64,000 bases of DNA from Phycisphaerales bacterium (GCA_016710275.1 JADJXS010000001.1:4030001-4094000); one strand, 5' to 3'; shown: positions 51,340-60,965, counted from the first letter of the stretch. Program-made: numbers and translations. Notes: a model not told the origin generated them from the letters alone.

Positions 51340-54324
51340 ATGGGCGTTTCAGGCGACTCCGGATCATCCCGGGATCAGCGTGGCTTGATCGATGCCGCCC
51401 TGCGGCAGATGCAGGGCACTGTGCGCAGCGGGAGTTCCCACCCGCGGCCGCTGGCCGGCCGTCCGCGCGTCCGTGGTGCGGCTCCGGACGCGATTCCCGG
51501 CTACCGGCTGCTCGACGAAATTCACCGCGGCGGGCAGGGAGTGGTCTATCGGGCGCTGCAGGAATCCACCGGCCGCACGGTGGCCATCAAGGTGATGCTG
51601 GGGGGGCCGTTCGCCGGTCCGGCGGAGCGGGGCCGGTTTCTGCGTGAAGTGCACATCCTCGCGCAGTTGCGCCATCCCAACATCGTGACGGTCCATGACA
51701 GCGGCGTCTCGGGCAGCAGCGAATACTTCGTCATGGACTGCATCGAAGGGCAGCCCCTCGATGCCTATGTCGCCATCACCGGCCTGTCACTGGCCGACCG
51801 GCTGCGGCTGTTCGCGCGCATCTGCCATGCCGTCCACGCCGCCCATCTGCGGGGCGTGATCCACCGCGATCTCAAGCCCGGCAACATCCGCATTGATTCA
51901 GCCGGCGAGCCGCACGTGCTCGATTTCGGCCTGGCCAAGCAATCCGACCTGGCCGACTCCACCGACGGCGACGCGGCCCTGACCATGACCGGCCAGTTTC
52001 TCGGCTCGCTGCCGTGGTCCAGCCCGGAACAGGCGGCCGGCAAGGCCGATTCGCTCGATCTGCGCAGCGACGTGTATTCGCTGGGGGTGATCCTCTACCA
52101 GTTGCTGACCGGGCAATTCCCCTATGACGTGCGCGGCTCGCTGAGCCAGTCGTTGAACAACATTCAGCACACCGACCCGGCCGAACCGCGGACACTCAAC
52201 CGCGAGCTGGACGACGAGCTGAGCACGCTGGTGCTCAAGGCGCTGCGCAAGAACCCCGCGGAGCGTTACGAGACCGCCGGCGAACTGGGCCGCGACGTGG
52301 AGCGCTACCTGGCTGGCGAGCCGCTTTCGGCCAAACGGGATTCGTTCTCCTACGTTTTGCGAAAGCAGCTTGCGCGGCATCGGCTGCCGGTGGCGGCGGC
52401 GGCGGGATTCGTGCTGACGATCACGGTCGGCCTGCTCGTGACGCTGGGGCTGTGGCGCGAGGCGGTGGCGGCCCGCAAGGCCGAATGGCTGCAGCGCATC
52501 GCGGCGCAGAACAGCGAGGAGTTGGCGCGCATGCGGGCTGATCGCGCCGACCGGTCGTCGCGGCGGGCGGAGGCGGTCAGTCGCTTTCTCGCCGAAATGC
52601 TCGCCGCCGCCAGCCCTGTGACCGGCTCGGGTCCGGGAATCACGGTCCGGCAGGCGCTGGATGCAGCGGTTCGACGGCTGGAAACCGGCGGGCTGAAGGG
52701 GGAGCCGGAGGTGCAGTTGCAGGTGCACCGGGCCATTGCGCGCACCTACCTGGCGCTGGGTCTGCACCGTGAAGCGCTGGCGCAACTGGAATTGGCGTCC
52801 GCCGCGCAGGCACAGGTCGCACAACCGGAGCCGCTGGAGCAGCTTCGCACAAAGGCGGAAATCGCCGAAGCGCTTTCCCGGGCGGGGGAGCAGGAGCGAT
52901 CGAACGCACTCTTTGGTGAGGTGCTCGCGGCGCTGGATGCGCCGAATGGGCCGCGCGACGCCCTGCTGCGGATCGAGTGCCTGGTCGGCGTCTCGCGCCT
53001 GGCCCGCGCGGAGGGCGACCTGGCCGGCGCCGAGCAACTGATTCGCGCGGCGATGAGTGAACTGGACGCCCATCCTGAGATTCAGCCGGTCAGCCGGGCC
53101 ACGGTTCTCAACGACCTTGCGCTGGTGCTGGAGTCGCAGGGCCGCACGGCCGATGCGCTTGCTGCGCAGCGCGTGGCGGTCGAAGGGTATGTATCGATGC
53201 TGGGACCGAACGCCTACCCCACGGCGGCCGCGCAGACCAACCTGGCCGACATGCTTTCGAAAGCTCGCGAATATGACGAGGCGGAGAGCATGTACCACGC
53301 GGCGCTGGCGGCGTTGCGCGCCACCGGCGGAGACGATCATCCCTCGGTCGCCACCTGCCTCGACGGGTTGGGGCGGATGTATGTGGCTCAGCAGCGCATC
53401 GAGCAGGCCGAGCCGCTGCTGCGCGAAGCGCTGGCGCTGCGGCGCCGCGTACTCGGGCCGGACCATGCGCTGGTCAGCCACAGTCTTAACAGCCTCTCCA
53501 TCGCCCTCTACCAGTCCGGCGATCTGCGCGGTGCGGCGGCGGTGATGGAGGAGTCGATCGAGCTGCTGCGCCGCACCCGCGGGTCTGAACACAAGGACGT
53601 GGCGAAGTTGCTCGGCAACCTGGCCGCACTGCGCCGCGCGGCGGGGCAATCGAAGGCGGCGGTCGAGCTGCTGCGCGAGGCGCTGCGCATCCAGGCGCTC
53701 CGGATGGGGGAGGACCACCACGACACCCTCGCGACGCGCGAAAATCTCGCCACTGTGCTGATCGACGTGGATGGCGAAAGTGAGGCCATCCCGCTGCTGC
53801 GCGAGGCGGTCGAACAGCGCCGCCGCGACCCCGACACCGACCCCGCCAAGCTGGCCGGAACGCTTGCCACGCTGGCCAGCGCCCTGCAGTTCCAGGGCGA
53901 GGCGGAGGAAGCGGAGCGGCTGGCGCGCGAAGCGCTGGAGCTGCAGCGCCGCACCTATGGAAAGCCGACCGCCCGCGATGCCGAGGTGCTGGTGACGCTC
54001 GGCCGGCTGGCGCAGGCCGCCGGCGATCACGAGCGCGCTGTCACGGAATTCGAGGTGGCGCTGCGGCTGGTGCGGGCGGAACTGCCGGAGTCGCACTGGT
54101 GGCCGGCGATGCTGGAAACGCACGTCGGCGACGCGCTCCTCAAGGCCGGACGTGACGCCGAGGCCGAGACGCGCCTGCGCTCGGGCTACGAGACGCTCGT
54201 GAAGGCCACCAGCCCGGGGAACCGCATGGCCCGTTCGACCGCTCGCCAACTGTCGAAGCTGCTGGAGCGGCAGGGGCGGGCCGATGAGGCCGCCGAGTGG
54301 CGGGAGCGGGCCGCGGGCGAGTGA
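51340..54324 (+). CDS. Transmembrane Ser/Thr protein kinase with tetratricopeptide repeats
   Basis: A 994-residue Hanks-type kinase. The kinase domain covers about 54-325: a glycine loop in IHRGGQGVVY, VAIK lysine 84, HRDLKPGN at 175-182, DFG at 195-197, and SPE at 228-230 in place of APE. A single membrane helix lies at about 349-371. The C-terminal 600 residues are TPR repeats of the kinesin-light-chain type (AIARTYLALGLHREALAQLE and many more). Catalytic residues are complete, so it should be active. ATG 51340 has GGAGG upstream. Placed between a sigma gene and hcp. Confidence 0.93.
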   Translation: MGVSGDSGSSRDQRGLIDAALRQMQGTVRSGSSHPRPLAGRPRVRGAAPDAIPGYRLLDEIHRGGQGVVYRALQESTGRTVAIKVMLGGPFAGPAERGRFLREVHILAQLRHPNIVTVHDSGVSGSSEYFVMDCIEGQPLDAYVAITGLSLADRLRLFARICHAVHAAHLRGVIHRDLKPGNIRIDSAGEPHVLDFGLAKQSDLADSTDGDAALTMTGQFLGSLPWSSPEQAAGKADSLDLRSDVYSLGVILYQLLTGQFPYDVRGSLSQSLNNIQHTDPAEPRTLNRELDDELSTLVLKALRKNPAERYETAGELGRDVERYLAGEPLSAKRDSFSYVLRKQLARHRLPVAAAAGFVLTITVGLLVTLGLWREAVAARKAEWLQRIAAQNSEELARMRADRADRSSRRAEAVSRFLAEMLAAASPVTGSGPGITVRQALDAAVRRLETGGLKGEPEVQLQVHRAIARTYLALGLHREALAQLELASAAQAQVAQPEPLEQLRTKAEIAEALSRAGEQERSNALFGEVLAALDAPNGPRDALLRIECLVGVSRLARAEGDLAGAEQLIRAAMSELDAHPEIQPVSRATVLNDLALVLESQGRTADALAAQRVAVEGYVSMLGPNAYPTAAAQTNLADMLSKAREYDEAESMYHAALAALRATGGDDHPSVATCLDGLGRMYVAQQRIEQAEPLLREALALRRRVLGPDHALVSHSLNSLSIALYQSGDLRGAAAVMEESIELLRRTRGSEHKDVAKLLGNLAALRRAAGQSKAAVELLREALRIQALRMGEDHHDTLATRENLATVLIDVDGESEAIPLLREAVEQRRRDPDTDPAKLAGTLATLASALQFQGEAEEAERLAREALELQRRTYGKPTARDAEVLVTLGRLAQAAGDHERAVTEFEVALRLVRAELPESHWWPAMLETHVGDALLKAGRDAEAETRLRSGYETLVKATSPGNRMARSTARQLSKLLERQGRADEAAEWRERAAGE

Positions 54325-54660
54325 TGCGACCCCCGTAAGCCGTTCCGGCGACTGTTTCCCACCCACCCGATTCTCATTCCTCGTAAGCCCAATCAGCCTG
54401 CTGCGCGGCCGAGTCGCCGGGCGGCGTGGATCGGCTGTCGCGGTTGTCGCCGGGTAGTGGAGAGGGCAGCGGCCGACGGCGGGAACCCGGGGCAATCGGG
54501 GCGCCGGAGGCAGGAGAAGAAAAGTTGCGAAAATCTGCAACGCGGAGCGGGACGGTTCGAAGATGGTGTCGGAAGGCAGCAGTGGTCCTGAGAAACGAGC
54601 GGCGAAAGGCGGCCGCCGGCGGGATCACGAGGAACTTTTTACCCGTTTGGAGAATGAGAC
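54325..54660. other. Intergenic region before hcp
   Basis: About 336 bp with no convincing gene. A small inverted repeat GTTGC/GCAAC at 54524-54541 and a GGAG ribosome site before the hcp ATG are the only recognisable elements. The length leaves room for an independent hcp promoter. Confidence 0.4.
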
Positions 54661-55146
54661 ATGCCGGCGTACATGAAGCTTGGTGACATCAAGGGCGAAG
54701 CGACGGATCAGGACCACAAGGACTGGATCATCATCGAGTCGATGAGCTCGCCGATCTTCCGGTCGGTCCCGGAAGGTGCGAAGGATCAGCAGCGAGCCCG
54801 CGGCGAGACGACGCTGGGCGACATCGTGGTGGTGCGTCAGCTCGACAAGAGCACGACCAAGCTGCAGGAAGCGTGCGCTAACGGCACGTTCTTCAACGAG
54901 GTGGAAATCCACCTGTGCACCACGGTGAAGAACAAGCAGGAGCCGTACCTGAAGTACAAGATGAAGAACGTGATCGTGACGGGCTTCAGCTTCCACGGCA
55001 ATGCGTCGGGCAGCCCGCTGCCGACCGAGCAGGTCACCTTCGGATACACCGAGGTCGAGTGGACCTACGTGGTCGTGGATCCCAACACGGGCGACAAGAA
55101 GGGGCAGGTCCCCGCGAAGTACAACCCCGCGACCGGCCGAAGCTGA
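54661..55146 (+). CDS. hcp: Type VI secretion tube protein Hcp
   Basis: A 161-residue Hcp-family protein. It opens AYMKLGDIKGEATD, and DWIIIESMS, GDIVVVRQLDKSTTKLQEA, NEVEIHLC and VTFGYTEVEWTYV follow in Hcp order. Hcp hexamers stack into the inner tube that is fired out of the cell and carries effectors. The gene has its own ribosome site and ends before a terminator at 55162-55205. Sheath, baseplate and ClpV genes are not in this window. Confidence 0.93.
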   Translation: MPAYMKLGDIKGEATDQDHKDWIIIESMSSPIFRSVPEGAKDQQRARGETTLGDIVVVRQLDKSTTKLQEACANGTFFNEVEIHLCTTVKNKQEPYLKYKMKNVIVTGFSFHGNASGSPLPTEQVTFGYTEVEWTYVVVDPNTGDKKGQVPAKYNPATGRS

Positions 55147-55161
55147 TCGCGAGGTTGACAC

Positions 55162-55205
55162 GGCAAGGGTCGGTCGCCGGGGCCGCGGCCGACCCTGCCA
55201 CTTTT
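55162..55205 (+). terminator. Rho-independent terminator after hcp
   Basis: GGCA-A-GGGTCGG at 55162-55173 pairs with CCGACCC-TGCC at 55189-55199, and TTTT follows at 55202-55205. Position 16 bp after the hcp stop suggests that hcp can be transcribed in excess over vgrG. Confidence 0.65.
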
Positions 55206-55399
55206 CCCGAGACCGGTCCGCTGTGTCGCACACGTTGTTCCGGCGCGCCGGCAGCCCGGGCACTACAATCGCCCGATCATGAACGAACGAGCGCTGGGGT
55301 CGCGGACGGGCGGGTCGGCCGTGCGGGGCGTCGAGGAATCGACGCCCGGCGCCGCCCCCGCCCGCACCGCGCGAAGACAGAGGAAGGCGAGGGTGTGAC

Positions 55400-57577
55400 G
55401 TGTCGTTTACCCAGGAAGAACGGCGAATCGCGATCGAGACCCCGCTGGGGACCGACGCGCTGCTGCTCACCAGCGTCGAGGGTGTCGAGGAGATATCGCG
55501 CCTCTTCACCTACCAGGTGCGGATGATTTCGGAGCGCGAGCGGATCGAGCCGGCCGAGATCGTCGGCAAGAACGTCACCATCGTCCTGCGCGACGTGGAC
55601 GACGAGCCGCGCTACCTCAACGGCTTCGTCCGGCACTTCGTCAACCGCGGGCGCGGCGACCGCGCCACGACGTACTACGCCGAGGTGGTCCCCTGGCTCT
55701 GGTTCCTGACCCGCCGCAGCGACTGCCGGATTTTTCAGAACATGACCGTCCCGCAGATCGTGCAGGAGGTCTTCACGAAGCTTGGATTCACCGACTTCGA
55801 CGTGGCGGGGCTGAGCGGCAGCTACGAGAAGCGCGACTACGTCGTGCAGTATGCGGAATCCGATTTCAACTTCGTCTCCCGGCTGATGGAGAACGAGGGC
55901 ATCTTCTACTTCTTTCGCCACGACCTGGGCCGCCACGTGCTCGTGATGGCCGACAGCACCGCCGCTTACCGCCCCTGCAAGCACGCCAGCGTCCGCTACT
56001 CGGGGCCGCTGAGCTTCTCCGAAGTGGACGACGACCTGTCCGCCTGGGAGCACCGCTTCGAGTTCCGCAGCGGCAAGGTCGCGATGGGGGATTACAACTT
56101 CGAGACGCCGCAGTCGCCCGTGCCGTCGCGCGAACGGACGCTGATGCCCGTGCCGGATTCGAGCCGGTTCGAGCTGTATGAATATCCCGGCGGCTTTCTC
56201 GAGCGCGGCGGCGCCGATCGCCGCGCCCGCCTGCGCATGCAGGAGGAGGAGGCTTCGCACGACATCGTCGTCGGGGCCGGCAAGTGCCGCAGCTTCAGCC
56301 CCGGCTGCACCTTCAAGGTCGAGGCGCACCACCAGCCGGAGGAAGAGGGGCGAACCTACCTGATCACGAAGGTGATGCACCGCGCGGCCGCGGGCGACTA
56401 CACGCCCGGCGGCGGCGGCTCACCGGAGGGATACGGCAACGAGTTCGAGTGCATCCCCGCCTCGGTCACGTTCCGCCCGGCGCGGATCACGCCCAAGTCG
56501 ATCGTCCGCGGACCGCAGACGGCGAAAGTCGTCGGTCCGCAGGGTGAAGAGGTGCACTGCGACAAGTACGGGCGGATCAAGGTGCAATTCCCCTGGGATC
56601 GCTACGCCCCCGGCGACGACCGCAGTTCCTGCTGGGTGCGCGTCTCGCAGGCCTGGGCCGGACAGGGCTACGGCGGAATCAACATTCCGCGCATCGGGCA
56701 GGAAGTCGTCGTGGACTTTCTCGAAGGGGATCCGGATCGGCCGATCATCACCGGCCGCGTCTACAACGCTGCGCAAATGCAGTCCGACACGCTGCCGGAA
56801 TCGACCATCGCCGGGCCGACGGGGCCAAAGCCGATCCCCGAAATGCAGGGTCGCGCCGGCGGGCTGCCGGCGGCCAAGGCGCGCAGCACCTTCAAGACCT
56901 GCACGACGCCCGGCGGCGGCGGCGCGAATGAGCTTTGCTTCGACGACACCGGCGGCAAGGAGCTGATGTACATCAACGCGTCGAAGGACCTGGTCATCAC
57001 CGTCTGCAACAATGAGAAACACAACGTCGGGAACGACCAGGAGCTTTCGGTCGGCAAGAACCAGAAGATGTTCGTCGGCGTCAACCGCGAGACGCACGTC
57101 GGCGGAAACGAGACCATGCGCGTCTGCGGCAACCAGCAGGAAACCGTGCTGGGAAGCCGCACCACGACGATCGGCGTCAATGACACAGAGACGGTCGGCA
57201 GCGCCAAGAGCGTCACGATCGGCACCAATCACACCGAGACGGTCGGCGCCGCGAAGACCGAGACCATCGGCGGCGCCAAGGCGCTTTCGATCGGCGGGGC
57301 CTATCAGATCAGCGTCGGCGGCGCAATGAACCACACCGTCGGCGGCGCGCTGGCGCTGGAGGTCGGCGGCGTGCTGGCCGAGATCGTCGGCGGAACCCGC
57401 GACATCGACGTCCGCGGCGACCAGAAACAGGCCGTCAAGGGCAAGCAGGAGGAGAGCGCCACCGAGATCACGCTCACCGCCAAGACCAAGCTCACGCTGG
57501 TCTGCGGCGGCAGCAAGATCGAGCTGACGCCGGCGATGATCGAGATCAAGTCGCCGTTTGTGCGGATTAACTGCTGA
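55400..57577 (+). CDS. vgrG: Type VI secretion spike protein VgrG (TssI)
   Basis: A 725-residue VgrG. The gp27-like base covers about 10-340 (LLLTSVEGVEEISRLF and YAESDFNFVSRLMENEGI). The gp5 OB part includes EVHCDKYGRIKVQFPWD near residue 385 and GEGDPDRP-like FLEGDPDRPIITGRVYN near 440. A C-terminal beta-helix of repeated VG or IG units follows (about 535-665). No extra effector domain is fused at the end. The start is GTG 55400. The PAAR gene follows 64 bp later and would cap this spike. Confidence 0.95.
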   Translation: MSFTQEERRIAIETPLGTDALLLTSVEGVEEISRLFTYQVRMISERERIEPAEIVGKNVTIVLRDVDDEPRYLNGFVRHFVNRGRGDRATTYYAEVVPWLWFLTRRSDCRIFQNMTVPQIVQEVFTKLGFTDFDVAGLSGSYEKRDYVVQYAESDFNFVSRLMENEGIFYFFRHDLGRHVLVMADSTAAYRPCKHASVRYSGPLSFSEVDDDLSAWEHRFEFRSGKVAMGDYNFETPQSPVPSRERTLMPVPDSSRFELYEYPGGFLERGGADRRARLRMQEEEASHDIVVGAGKCRSFSPGCTFKVEAHHQPEEEGRTYLITKVMHRAAAGDYTPGGGGSPEGYGNEFECIPASVTFRPARITPKSIVRGPQTAKVVGPQGEEVHCDKYGRIKVQFPWDRYAPGDDRSSCWVRVSQAWAGQGYGGINIPRIGQEVVVDFLEGDPDRPIITGRVYNAAQMQSDTLPESTIAGPTGPKPIPEMQGRAGGLPAAKARSTFKTCTTPGGGGANELCFDDTGGKELMYINASKDLVITVCNNEKHNVGNDQELSVGKNQKMFVGVNRETHVGGNETMRVCGNQQETVLGSRTTTIGVNDTETVGSAKSVTIGTNHTETVGAAKTETIGGAKALSIGGAYQISVGGAMNHTVGGALALEVGGVLAEIVGGTRDIDVRGDQKQAVKGKQEESATEITLTAKTKLTLVCGGSKIELTPAMIEIKSPFVRINC

Positions 57578-57641
57578 CGCGCGCCAATGGACGCGGATGG
57601 TTGCAGATTGGCGGCGCTGACGGCGCCGCGGAGAGTGTGCG

Positions 57642-58550
57642 ATGTCCGGACAACCCGCCGCCCGCATCGGCGACATGCTCGCCTGCGCCACCCCGCAGGC
57701 CACGCCGGCCGCCCTGCCGCATGCTCCGGCCGGCATGCCGATTTCCGCCGTCGGCGCACCGACGGTGTTCATCGGGAACCAGATCGCGGCGCGCATGACG
57801 GATTTCAGCCTGTGCCCGTCGCCCGTGCCCGTACCGAACCTCATCTCGCGCGGCGCGTTCCCCGTGCCGATCATGAACCTGCCGGCGGCGCGGATGACCG
57901 ACATGGGAACCGCCCCGCACACCGGCGTGATCCTGCCGCCCTGCTGCCCGACCGTGCTGATCGGCCTGGCGGGGACCGCCGGGAACATCATGGCCGGAAC
58001 AGCGGCATGCAACGCGGCGGCCGCCGGCCGGACCAGCAACACCACCAGCCAGACCTACAACAACTGCGGCGTCGAGTCCTCGCGGCAGCTCATCAACCGC
58101 GGGAATGCCGGCGGCATCAGCGAGAACGCGCTGCTGCAGCAATCCATCAACAGCGGCCTCGCGTCCGGCACGCCCGGCTCGCCGCCGGTGTTCGCCAACG
58201 GGGGAACGGGGGCTGCCGGCCGACAGTCGATCCTGGCCGCCAATGGCGTGCCGTCCAATATCCAGGCCACGACGACCACGAACATGGGGCTGAACGCGGC
58301 CGCGGGGCGCGGCATGATCGTGAACCTCGACGCTGCGCCGCTGTGGGGCGGAACCACGCCGGCCGGATCGCTGCACGCGGTCGTCGTGACCGGCGTGGTC
58401 TATGACGACGCGGGCAACGTGACCGACGTGGTCATCAACGACACCGGCACCGGACAGTGCGGCCAGACCGTGCCGATCGCCACGTTCAACGCGGCGACGG
58501 CGGCGCATCCCAACACCCAGTTGAACGTGACCAACGCCCAGATATGGTGA
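57642..58550 (+). CDS. PAAR-tip protein with a papain-like C-terminal domain (putative T6SS effector)
   Basis: A 302-residue protein. Residues 1-125 form PAAR repeats (ARIGDM, GAPTVFIG, AARMTD, VILPPCCPTVLIG), the sharp tip of the VgrG spike. Residues 130-302 contain Gln137 and Cys142 in SQTYNNCGVESS, His245 in GSLHAVVVTG, and Asn266-Asp267 in VVINDTGTG. This is the Gln-Cys-His-Asn/Asp order of papain-like cysteine peptidases, so a secreted protease or amidase effector is likely. The next gene overlaps its end and encodes a lipoprotein, as immunity genes often do. The catalytic claim rests on motifs only. Confidence 0.8.
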   Translation: MSGQPAARIGDMLACATPQATPAALPHAPAGMPISAVGAPTVFIGNQIAARMTDFSLCPSPVPVPNLISRGAFPVPIMNLPAARMTDMGTAPHTGVILPPCCPTVLIGLAGTAGNIMAGTAACNAAAAGRTSNTTSQTYNNCGVESSRQLINRGNAGGISENALLQQSINSGLASGTPGSPPVFANGGTGAAGRQSILAANGVPSNIQATTTTNMGLNAAAGRGMIVNLDAAPLWGGTTPAGSLHAVVVTGVVYDDAGNVTDVVINDTGTGQCGQTVPIATFNAATAAHPNTQLNVTNAQIW

Positions 58551-59293
58551 ACCCGCGCTTCGCATCGCTGTCGGCGCTGTGCGCCGTGCTGCTGGCGGCC
58601 GCCGCGTGCGGCTGTGAGCAGCGCGGCCAAGCGCCGGATTCGCGCCGCGACGGAGCGGCCGCGAATCACAATGCCGCGCCGCGCGCGGTGGAGACCGCGC
58701 CGCCGGCGCAGTCTGAAGCGCCCACTGCATCCTCTTCCAATGGAAGCTCCGCCATGCCAATTGCTCCCGGCCGCTTCGCCGCCAAGGAACTGTTCGCCCT
58801 GGCCCGCATGCACTCCAGCGGGGCCGTGCCGGATGAATCGCGCGAGTCGCTGCCGATTCCGATCCGCACGCGCGAGGGGCTGCGCGTGCAGTTCATCTTC
58901 TTTGCGGCGGTGCCGCGCCCCAACCAGCAGTTGCTCGGCGTGCCGCAGTACCTGGCGACGCTGGATCCCAAGACCGGCGCGCTGGAGCTGCTGCGCAAGG
59001 TGACGCCGGCGGATTTTGGCCAGTCGCATGACCGGGCTCAGCCGATCGGGCCGTTCAGCCTGCCGCCGGGGGTGACGCTTGAGGAATTCACGCGCGACAC
59101 GGAGCGATTGCTGCAGGTCTATGACGAACTGCTGCCGGCATTCGGCGAGGGTCGGGCCTCCGGCACGGTGGACGCGAAGCTGCGCGCTGAGTTTGTGAAG
59201 CTGTTCGCGCGGGTCTATGAGGCGCCGCTGGCGGCGTACTACAAGTCGGCGGGTGGGGAGTTCTTCACCTGGGTCGGCGTGACGTTTCCGTAA
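58544..59293 (+). CDS. Predicted lipoprotein, candidate immunity protein to the PAAR effector
   Basis: A 249-residue protein with a lipoprotein signal (LLAAAACGC, cysteine near residue 22-24), a Ser/Ala-rich linker to about residue 75, and a globular domain (about 78-249) with IRTREGLRVQFIFFAAVPRP and FARVYEAPLAAYYKSAGGEFF. No known family is recognised. Its ATG overlaps the effector stop by seven bases, which couples their translation. A periplasm-facing lipoprotein is what would protect against a periplasm-acting effector; that role is inference from position. Confidence 0.7.
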   Translation: MVNPRFASLSALCAVLLAAAACGCEQRGQAPDSRRDGAAANHNAAPRAVETAPPAQSEAPTASSSNGSSAMPIAPGRFAAKELFALARMHSSGAVPDESRESLPIPIRTREGLRVQFIFFAAVPRPNQQLLGVPQYLATLDPKTGALELLRKVTPADFGQSHDRAQPIGPFSLPPGVTLEEFTRDTERLLQVYDELLPAFGEGRASGTVDAKLRAEFVKLFARVYEAPLAAYYKSAGGEFFTWVGVTFP

Positions 59294-59309
59294 GTGAAAG
59301 AGAGGGGGG

Positions 59310-59520
59310 GATGGCGCGGCCCACCGGCCAGGGCCGGCGGCAAACGCCGGCCGGCTGAAAGCCGGCCTTGCGGGCAAAGGTGCTCGCAGATTGGCTGCAT
59401 TGCTCAAATGCAGCGGCACACGGCCGGCTGTGAATTGGTCGGCTTCAGCCGACCAGCTTTTGCCACCCGCTTCAGCGGGTGGTAGCCGCTTGAGCGGGTC
59501 ATAGCCGCACCGCATCAAAC
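59310..59520. repeat. Cluster of short palindromes with TTCAG-type loops
   Basis: Several short hairpins follow each other: GCCGGC-TGAAA-GCCGGC, GGTCGGC-TTCA-GCCGACC, CACCCGC-TTCA-GCGGGTG and CCGC-TTGA-GCGG. They differ in stem sequence but share TTCA/TTGA/TGAA loops. This family is distinct from the CCACGGGT elements. The rest of 59294-59582, between the immunity candidate and the convergent hmgA, shows no gene. Confidence 0.7.
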
Positions 59521-59582
59521 CAAGCCTCTTACCTCTCCTCTTCGGCCGGCTTCAGCCGGGCTTGCCATCCCGCTCGACGCAA

Positions 59583-60800
59583 TCAGTGGCTCGTCCACGT
59601 CGTCGAGCCGACCTCCACCGGCGTTTCCTTCCGCACCCACGACGTGTGGTAGTCCTTGTCCTCCACCTCGTGCGCCAGGTCCGTCAGCCGCAGCGGCTTG
59701 TGCGTGTCGCACATCACCGCCAGCTCCGAGCTGCGCTTCGCGCCGATGCTCTTCTCATACATCCCCGGATGCGGGCCGTGCGTCACCCCCAGCGGGTGAA
59801 GCGAGATTGACTCACTCTCGATCCCCTTGCGGCTGATGAAATTCCCGTCGACGTAGTACAGCACCTCGTCCATGTCCACGCTGGCATGCGCATAGGGGCA
59901 CGGAATCGCCTTCTCATGCCAGTCGCACACGCGCGGCACGAACGAGCACACCACGAAGCCGTTGCCCGAAAAAGTCGTGTGGATCGTCGGCGGCAGGTGC
60001 ACCAGCGCGGTCTTGGCCTGGTAGTCGTGGATGTTGAATGCGAAGGGGTAGACGCAGCCGTCCCACCCCGCGACGTCCAGCGGGAAGTGCTGATAGCTGT
60101 GCACGCTCAGCTCATCCCCGGCCTTGACCACCAGCTCATACGGCGGCTTGCCGTGCGTCTTGGGATCGAAGCGCAGCATCTCCTGCGGAATCCGGAAGTC
60201 GCGGTGCGAATAGGGCGCATAGTCCGTCAACTGGCCGTAGCGATTGCGATACTCCCCCGGAATCCCCAGATAGGGCCGCCCCTCGAAGAGCATGAACACG
60301 CCCTTGTTGCCGTCGAAGTGCATGCGATAGGAGGTGCCCTTGGGGATCAGCACATAGTCATGCTCCCGGAAGGGCAGCGTGCCGAAGAGGCTCTCCACCC
60401 GCCCGCTGCCGGCCTTGATGAAGAACAGCTCGTCGCCGTCGCCGTTGCAGAAGAAGCGACTCGCCGGCTCGGTCGGCTTGGCCACCGAGATGTGCACGTC
60501 GGGGTTGAACAGCATCATCCGGCGGCCGGTGAGAAAGTCGCCGCCGGGCTTGATGTCCTGCGAACGGATGTGCCGGCGGTGCAGCGACTGCCGCTCCAGC
60601 GGCTTGAAGGGGTAATAGCCCGGCAGTTCCAGCCCGGCCACCTCGAATTCGTCGGTCGGCGGCGTGCGGTAATAGAGGATCGAGAACGGCCCGTTGAACC
60701 CCTCGCGGGTGATCATCTGCTCCATCAGGAGCTTGCCGTCCTCGTAGTGCGCGGTGTGCGGCTTGGGAGGAAATACGCCCAGCGCGTGTCGATGCAGCAT
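59583..60800 (-). CDS. hmgA: Homogentisate 1,2-dioxygenase
   Basis: A 405-residue cupin-type dioxygenase that opens the homogentisate ring in tyrosine breakdown. HPLGVTHGPHPGMYEKSIG near residue 330 contains the iron-binding His and Glu, and further cupin histidines lie in the N-terminal half (FREHDYVLIPKGTSYRM). The length fits bacterial HmgA (380-440). ATG 60800 matches the family start; the upstream in-frame extension is not conserved-looking. Other genes of the pathway (hpd, fah, maiA) are not in the window. Confidence 0.88.
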   Translation of the reverse strand: MLHRHALGVFPPKPHTAHYEDGKLLMEQMITREGFNGPFSILYYRTPPTDEFEVAGLELPGYYPFKPLERQSLHRRHIRSQDIKPGGDFLTGRRMMLFNPDVHISVAKPTEPASRFFCNGDGDELFFIKAGSGRVESLFGTLPFREHDYVLIPKGTSYRMHFDGNKGVFMLFEGRPYLGIPGEYRNRYGQLTDYAPYSHRDFRIPQEMLRFDPKTHGKPPYELVVKAGDELSVHSYQHFPLDVAGWDGCVYPFAFNIHDYQAKTALVHLPPTIHTTFSGNGFVVCSFVPRVCDWHEKAIPCPYAHASVDMDEVLYYVDGNFISRKGIESESISLHPLGVTHGPHPGMYEKSIGAKRSSELAVMCDTHKPLRLTDLAHEVEDKDYHTSWVRKETPVEVGSTTWTSH

Positions 60801-60965
60801 GGTCGTCCGCCTGTGTCTGAGGTGAGCTGCGAATCGACCCGCTCGCGCCGCCGCACGTCGGCAGCGCACCGCGGGCGACGCGCGCCCGGACCGGGGATTA
60901 TACGTCGCCGGCGCGGCGGCGCGGATTGTCGAAGGAGCGCGGACCCGCAACGGGCGGCGGGCGCG

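Noticed and set aside
51898..54540. Long minus-strand open frame (880 codons) opposite the TPR kinase
   Set aside because: The plus strand carries complete kinase and TPR motifs; the antisense translation is arginine and glutamine-rich noise.
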